Shown here one piece after another: positions 60,232-64,000 of a stretch of 64,000 bases of DNA. Origin of the DNA: Ochrobactrum chromiisoli. Lineage in GTDB: Bacteria; Pseudomonadota; Alphaproteobacteria; Rhizobiales; Rhizobiaceae. Where the stretch lies: assembly GCF_026241335.1 (NCBI RefSeq), contig NZ_JAPHAV010000002.1, positions 62,001 to 126,000 on the forward strand, written 5' to 3'. The translations under genes and the position numbers were made by a program. The notes under the pieces are model-generated. The model was not told where the DNA came from, made no database searches, and saw only the letters and a list, made by a program, of their open reading frames with translations. Numbering within the stretch: the first letter of the stretch is position 1; each line of letters starts with the position of its first letter.

Positions 60232-61037
60232 CCGGTATTTTCAAATCTGCACTTTTTCCGGGGCATGTGACCCATGCCCGCTTGCGGCCAAAGGAACATA
60301 AGCTCGCCTATAAAATCTATTCACTGTTGCTCGATCTTGATGAACTGGATGTGCTTCACCGCAGGCTCAGGCTGTTTTCGGTCAATCGGTTCAATCTGTT
60401 TTCTTTTTGCGAAAAAGATCGCGGCAATGGATCAGCAACATCTTTGCGGGCGCAGATTGAAGATGCAATGCGCAGCACAGGTATGCAACCCGATGGAGGC
60501 GCGATCCGTCTTCTGACGATGCCGCGTATCCTCGGCTGGTCGTTCAATCCGTTGAGCATTTTCTTTTGCTATAATCGTGAAGATCGGCTCACGGCTATTC
60601 TATGGGAAGTCGATAACACGTTTAAGCAGCGCCACGGCTATATGATCCCGGTCGAAGCAGAGCAGGGCGAGCGCATCGTGCAGACCTGCGACAAGGCGTT
60701 TTATGTTTCGCCCTTCATGGATATGAAGCTGCGCTATGAATTCGAGGTTCAGCCTCCGGCGGATAAGCTCGCAGTCAGGATCAACACTTTTGATGACGAA
60801 GGTCTGGTGCTGACAGCGCGTCATCTGGCGCGTCGTGTGGAGCTCAGTGACATGGCTTTGTTGCGTGCCTTTTTTGCCATTCCATTTCTGACGTTGCGCG
60901 TTGTCGGCGGCATTCACTGGGAAGCGCTGAAAATCTGGGCGAAGGGGATGAAACTCCGCAAGCGTCCAAGCCCACCGCAGGATCCCATATCCCATATCCA
61001 TCATGACATGTCTCGGGAGAGGAACAGGGTTGCATGA
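60228..61037 (+). CDS. DUF1365 family protein
   Basis: A 269-residue protein of family DUF1365. The start resembles the family (SALFPGHVTHARLRPKEHKLAYKIYSLLLDLDEL) and the conserved core is LTMPRILGWSFNPLSIFFCYNREDRLTAILWEVDNTF with FYVSPFMDMKLRYEF. Function unknown; always found with the FAD protein and cyclopropane synthase genes. It overlaps both neighbours by four bases, so the three are translated together and likely act on the same lipid substrate. Confidence 0.9.
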   Translation: MTGIFKSALFPGHVTHARLRPKEHKLAYKIYSLLLDLDELDVLHRRLRLFSVNRFNLFSFCEKDRGNGSATSLRAQIEDAMRSTGMQPDGGAIRLLTMPRILGWSFNPLSIFFCYNREDRLTAILWEVDNTFKQRHGYMIPVEAEQGERIVQTCDKAFYVSPFMDMKLRYEFEVQPPADKLAVRINTFDDEGLVLTARHLARRVELSDMALLRAFFAIPFLTLRVVGGIHWEALKIWAKGMKLRKRPSPPQDPISHIHHDMSRERNRVA

Positions 61038-62266
61038 GCCAGTTTGATGAGTCTTCCCATTACCCGGCCCCCATATCTGTTGGTCGTTCGGTTTTAAGCC
61101 CGTCGGCGCGTGTGTTAAGGCGGCTGCTCAGTCAGGTGCGATATGGCCGTCTGAACCTTGTTTTGCCTTCGGGACAATCCGTTGTTGCTCAAGGTATATT
61201 GCCCGGACCGGAAGCAAAAATCGTTATCAAGAGCTGGCGCTGCCTGCGTCGCTTGTTAGCGGGCGGCGATATTGGCTTTGCGCAGGCCTATATCGACGGT
61301 GACTGGTCGTCCCCGGACCTAACAGCGGTGATCCGCTTTGCCGCGCGCAATCGCGACACACTTGTTTCGACGCTGCACGGTTCACGCTTCATGCGCATTG
61401 TTCACCGTGTGGGGCATTTGCTCAATGCAAATACACGCCGTGGCAGCCGCAAGAATATCGAGGCGCATTATGACCTTGGCAATGATTTCTACAAACAGTG
61501 GCTTGATCACACGATGCTGTATTCGTCAGCCATCTGGAATGAAAACACGCATAGCCTTGAAGATGCGCAGGCATACAAGTTGAAGCGTATTGCTGACAAA
61601 CTGGCGCTTGAGGGGGGCGAAAAAATCCTCGAGATTGGGTGTGGTTGGGGCGCCTTGGCAGCCCATCTTGCAGATGATGGCGATGCGCATGTCACAGGGA
61701 TCACTTTGTCACCCTCCCAGCTCGCCTGGGGCAAGGCTGTCGTTCAGAATGCGGGACTTAAGGATGCCGTTGATTTGCGCTTGCAGGATTATCGCGATGT
61801 CAAAGGGCAGTTTGACCGGATCGTTTCCATCGAAATGTTTGAGGCTGTCGGTGAGGCTTACTGGCCCGAATATTTCGCGACGCTCAAGCGGTGTTTAAAA
61901 CCGGGCGGCAAAGCCGTTTTGCAAATCATCTCAATTGAAGATGCACGCTATGAAAACTATCGCCGCAAGGCGGATTTCATTCAGAAGTTCATCTTTCCGG
62001 GAGGTTTTTTACCTTCCGACAAGGTGCTTGAACGCGACCTCTCCAAAGCTGGTCTGGTTTTGAAAGAGATTGATCATTTCGGTCACTCTTATGCGCTCAC
62101 GCTGGCTGAATGGCGGCAGCGTTTTACTGCCAATTGGCCTTCGATTGAAAAGCTGGGCTTTGACGACCGGTTCCGCAGGCTTTGGGAATATTATCTTTGT
62201 TACTGCGAGGGCGGGTTTGAAGAAGGCGCGATCAATGTCGGCCTTTATACGATTGAACATGCTTGA
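61034..62266 (+). CDS. cfa: cyclopropane-fatty-acyl-phospholipid synthase
   Basis: A 410-residue SAM-dependent methyltransferase that adds a methylene to unsaturated acyl chains of membrane phospholipids. Family features are IEAHYDLGNDFYKQWLDHTMLYSSAIW near residue 140, the SAM site ILEIGCGWGALAAHLA near 195, and EMFEAVGEAYWPEYF and FIQKFIFPGGFLPSD further on. The N-terminal 110 residues form the SCP2-like domain of Cfa. Overlaps DUF1365 by four bases. Cfa in this setting is induced by singlet oxygen through RpoE-ChrR in other species. Confidence 0.94.
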   Translation: MSQFDESSHYPAPISVGRSVLSPSARVLRRLLSQVRYGRLNLVLPSGQSVVAQGILPGPEAKIVIKSWRCLRRLLAGGDIGFAQAYIDGDWSSPDLTAVIRFAARNRDTLVSTLHGSRFMRIVHRVGHLLNANTRRGSRKNIEAHYDLGNDFYKQWLDHTMLYSSAIWNENTHSLEDAQAYKLKRIADKLALEGGEKILEIGCGWGALAAHLADDGDAHVTGITLSPSQLAWGKAVVQNAGLKDAVDLRLQDYRDVKGQFDRIVSIEMFEAVGEAYWPEYFATLKRCLKPGGKAVLQIISIEDARYENYRRKADFIQKFIFPGGFLPSDKVLERDLSKAGLVLKEIDHFGHSYALTLAEWRQRFTANWPSIEKLGFDDRFRRLWEYYLCYCEGGFEEGAINVGLYTIEHA

Positions 62267-62297
62267 TGACATGAATCCACGGATGCAGGAGGCACCG

Positions 62298-62666
62298 ATG
62301 CAATGGATACGCATAATAGGGAGCATAGCCGTGTTAACGCCGTCGATTGCGCAGGCTGGCGACATAAGCGGCAACTGGGCGCGCGGCGATGGCAAGGCGC
62401 GGGTCAAGATTGCAGAATGTGGCAAGGATATTTGCGCCACCAATACGTGGATCAGGTCCGGAACCCCAAAAGAAAAAGCCGGCGACCGTCTGGTTATGAA
62501 CATAAACCAGATTGCGGGCGGCCAATATTCTGGAACTGCTTTTGATCCCCAGCGCAACCTTACCTACAAGCTTAGCGTAAAGGTAAACGGCGATAAAATG
62601 ACGACCTATGGCTGCGTTCTGGCAGGTCTTTTGTGCCGTGATGTCAGTTGGTCACGCATAAAGTAA
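62298..62666 (+). CDS. DUF2147 secreted small protein
   Basis: A 122-residue protein with a signal peptide ending near AQA-GDISGNW. The core GNWARGDGKARVKIAECGKDICATNTWI and FDPQRNLTYKLSVKVNGDKMTTYGCVLAGLLCRDVSWSR is the DUF2147 pattern, a small beta-rich periplasmic domain with paired cysteines. The start behind AGGAGGCACCG was chosen over ATGs at 62271 and 62283. Function unknown. Downstream of cfa in the same orientation. Confidence 0.85.
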   Translation: MQWIRIIGSIAVLTPSIAQAGDISGNWARGDGKARVKIAECGKDICATNTWIRSGTPKEKAGDRLVMNINQIAGGQYSGTAFDPQRNLTYKLSVKVNGDKMTTYGCVLAGLLCRDVSWSRIK

Positions 62667-62719
62667 CGCAGAATGCATAATGTTTTAGTTAAGCCGGTTG
62701 GCACTGGAGAGTGGTTTAG

Positions 62720-63124
62720 ATGAAATCCTATATTGTCGCTTATGTGGTCACAGCCTTCGCTTTTCTGGCCATTGATTCAGTCTGGCTGACGAATATGGCC
62801 AATGTGTTTTATCGCCCTGCCATGGGTGATATGCTTGCGCCAAGTTTCCGTCTCGCTCCAGCAGTCGTATTCTACGTGATTTTCGTATTTGGACTGGTGT
62901 TTTTCGCAGTGCGACCGGGACTTCTCGCAGGAAGTGGAGCTGTTGTGTTGCTCAACGGTGCGCTTTTAGGATTTGTTGCCTATGCGACTTATGACCTGAC
63001 CAATCAAGCCACATTGAAAAACTGGTCATGGGCCCTGACAATTGTCGATCTGATCTGGGGGACTGTGCTGTCTGCCGTCTCGGCCTATATTGGCTATTGG
63101 GTAACGTCGCGTTTGGTCGGCTAG
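62720..63124 (+). CDS. DUF2177 membrane protein
   Basis: A 134-residue protein with four membrane segments. The motif FLAIDSVWLTNMANVFYRPAMGDML near residue 15 and GFVAYATYDLTNQATLKNWSW near 83 define DUF2177. Function unknown. A GGAGAG ribosome site precedes the ATG. It is part of the gene set that accompanies chrR and cfa in many alphaproteobacteria. Confidence 0.88.
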   Translation: MKSYIVAYVVTAFAFLAIDSVWLTNMANVFYRPAMGDMLAPSFRLAPAVVFYVIFVFGLVFFAVRPGLLAGSGAVVLLNGALLGFVAYATYDLTNQATLKNWSWALTIVDLIWGTVLSAVSAYIGYWVTSRLVG

Positions 63125-63138
63125 ACTGGAGAAGTAAT

Positions 63139-63591
63139 ATGCAGAAATTGGGTCTTCTGGCGGTCTTCGTCCTTGTGACGATTACGATTGGCATGACGAT
63201 GGGTATCAGTTTTCCTCCGGGTGAATGGTATGCATCGCTACAAAAGCCGTGGTTTACGCCGCCCAACGGCGCTTTTGCGCCAATCTGGACGATCCTCTAT
63301 GTCTTGATTGCGATTGCGGGCTGGCGAACCTGGTTGAAGGACACCGGTTGGCAACGTCGCGGGCCATGGTTTGGTCAAATGGTGCTGAACTTTATCTGGT
63401 CGCCTATTTTCTTCGGTGCCCATATGACGATGCTTGGACTGGTGGTTATTATTGGCGCATGGCTTTGCGTGCTGTTGTTCATCATCCGCGCATGGCAGCC
63501 TGATCGCATATCCGCATTGTTGTTTTTGCCATATATCGTCTGGCTGTTTTTGGCGACTGCTTTGAATGCAGCCATCGTGGTTCTAAACTGA
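63139..63591 (+). CDS. tspO: TspO/MBR family protein
   Basis: A 150-residue, five-helix membrane protein of the TspO/translocator family, which binds porphyrins and has been linked to photo-oxidative stress. Marks are WYASLQKPWFTPPNGAFAPIWTILYVLIAIAGWRTW near residue 30-65 and NFIWSPIFFG near 85. It is 14 bases after DUF2177 behind GGAGAAGTAAT, and is followed by a strong terminator. Presence in a singlet-oxygen gene group suits a porphyrin-binding protein. Confidence 0.93.
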   Translation: MQKLGLLAVFVLVTITIGMTMGISFPPGEWYASLQKPWFTPPNGAFAPIWTILYVLIAIAGWRTWLKDTGWQRRGPWFGQMVLNFIWSPIFFGAHMTMLGLVVIIGAWLCVLLFIIRAWQPDRISALLFLPYIVWLFLATALNAAIVVLN

Positions 63592-63595
63592 AAAT

Positions 63596-63625
63596 GAAAA
63601 AGGCGGCAATTTTGCCGCCTTTTTC
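63596..63625. terminator. bidirectional terminator, tspO/chrR
   Basis: AAAAAGGCGGCAA and TTGCCGCCTTTTT form a perfect stem with flanking A- and T-runs between convergent genes. Confidence 0.93.
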
Positions 63626-64000
63626 AGATGCCTATCAGCGGTTGAACCATGCGCATCAGCCAACCCTGGAATTTTAGTGGGGCATCCGTCACGGCAAGGC
63701 ATATGCAATCACCGCCGTTCGAAGCGATTGGTTGATGCACAAGATCGGCATTTGCTTCTTCAATATCGCCGCGCGCAAAAATGCCGGTTTCATCTTCGAA
63801 ACTGCCACAAAGCACCAGCGTCAGCTCGCGTCCGCCGTGGCCGTGTTCGGGTACAGGTTTGCCAGCCGGGATCTTCAGCAGCCTGACATTGGTTTCGCCA
63901 TCATTGATCGCAATCGGCACCTGATAAGCACCACGACCAAGAGATTTCCATTTCAAATCAGGCAGATCGCCACCAACGTAAGAGCGCAGTGGTTCAGGCA
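63624..64000 (-). CDS. chrR: ChrR-family anti-sigma factor (partial, runs off the window)
   Basis: The visible 125 residues are the C-terminal cupin half of a ChrR anti-sigma factor: LKWKSLGRGAYQVPI, IPAGKPVPEHGHGGRELTLVLCGSFEDETGIFARGDIEEANADLVHQPIASNGGDCICLAVTDAPLKF. The cupin histidines/glutamate (HGHGGRE) and the DCICL segment match the family. The N-terminal zinc-binding anti-sigma domain and the partner rpoE, normally just upstream, lie beyond the right edge. The frame is open to the last base of the window. ChrR holds RpoE inactive until singlet oxygen appears. Confidence 0.88.
   Translation of the reverse strand, partial: PEPLRSYVGGDLPDLKWKSLGRGAYQVPIAINDGETNVRLLKIPAGKPVPEHGHGGRELTLVLCGSFEDETGIFARGDIEEANADLVHQPIASNGGDCICLAVTDAPLKFQGWLMRMVQPLIGI

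Overview
The window looks like an alphaproteobacterium of the Brucella/Ochrobactrum group. The main reason is a complete erythritol locus (eryA-B-C-D-R-H-I on the minus strand, with a divergent sugar ABC transporter) as known from Brucella. Moderate GC, Rhizobiales-type short interspersed repeats and a ChrR-type ECF sigma stress cluster agree. No database search was possible; all product names are by recognition of motifs, length and context.

Layout. 1-1.7 kb: two fluoride-channel genes (crcB) beside an integrase remnant, bracketed by an intact tRNA-Ser and a 31-bp copy of part of it, a decayed tRNA-targeted island. 2.1-10.3 kb: an amidohydrolase, a five-gene oligopeptide/nickel-type ABC transporter, and a convergent L-2-hydroxyglutarate oxidase. 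10.5-17.5 kb: an Lrp regulator divergent from a citrulline/methylarginine cluster (CtlX-type hydrolase, DDAH, polar amino acid ABC transporter, M20 peptidase). 17.6-22.7 kb, minus strand: two DhaK/DhaL-type kinases, one DhaK fused to a SorC regulator, followed by a deletion scar that truncates a dehydrogenase. 23.0-26.3 kb: glutathione transferase, fructose-1,6-bisphosphatase, class II aldolase. 26.4-33.6 kb: the erythritol operon. 34.3-43.0 kb: sugar ABC transporter, DeoR regulator and a second FGGY kinase/GlpD-like dehydrogenase pair.

43.0-50.6 kb: genes that fit a complete D-apiose/D-apionate pathway (D-apiose dehydrogenase, apionolactonase, apionate oxidoisomerase, 3-oxo-isoapionate kinase, and a RuBisCO-like protein as decarboxylase) with a GntR regulator. 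Its predicted end product, L-erythrulose 1-phosphate, is the same compound that EryB makes from erythritol, so both routes should meet at EryC and run through EryH and EryI to erythrose 4-phosphate. The erythrulose/dihydroxyacetone-type kinases to the left fit the same theme, making 17-50 kb a C4/C5 branched-sugar and tetritol island. A shared palindrome (core GCAAAATTTGC or ACAAAATTTGT) occurs upstream of both eryA and the apiose dehydrogenase.

50.6-56.4 kb: iron alcohol dehydrogenase, aldehyde dehydrogenase, glutamine-synthetase-like ligase and N-formylglutamate amidohydrolase-like enzyme with an RpiR regulator, a set that would suit catabolism of an amino alcohol through a gamma-glutamyl intermediate. 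56.4-64.0 kb: photolyase, DUF1295, FAD oxidoreductase, DUF1365, cyclopropane fatty acid synthase, DUF2147, DUF2177, TspO, and the end of chrR: a sigmaE-ChrR (singlet oxygen) gene group with a plausible ECF promoter in front of the oxidoreductase operon. rpoE itself should lie just beyond the right edge.
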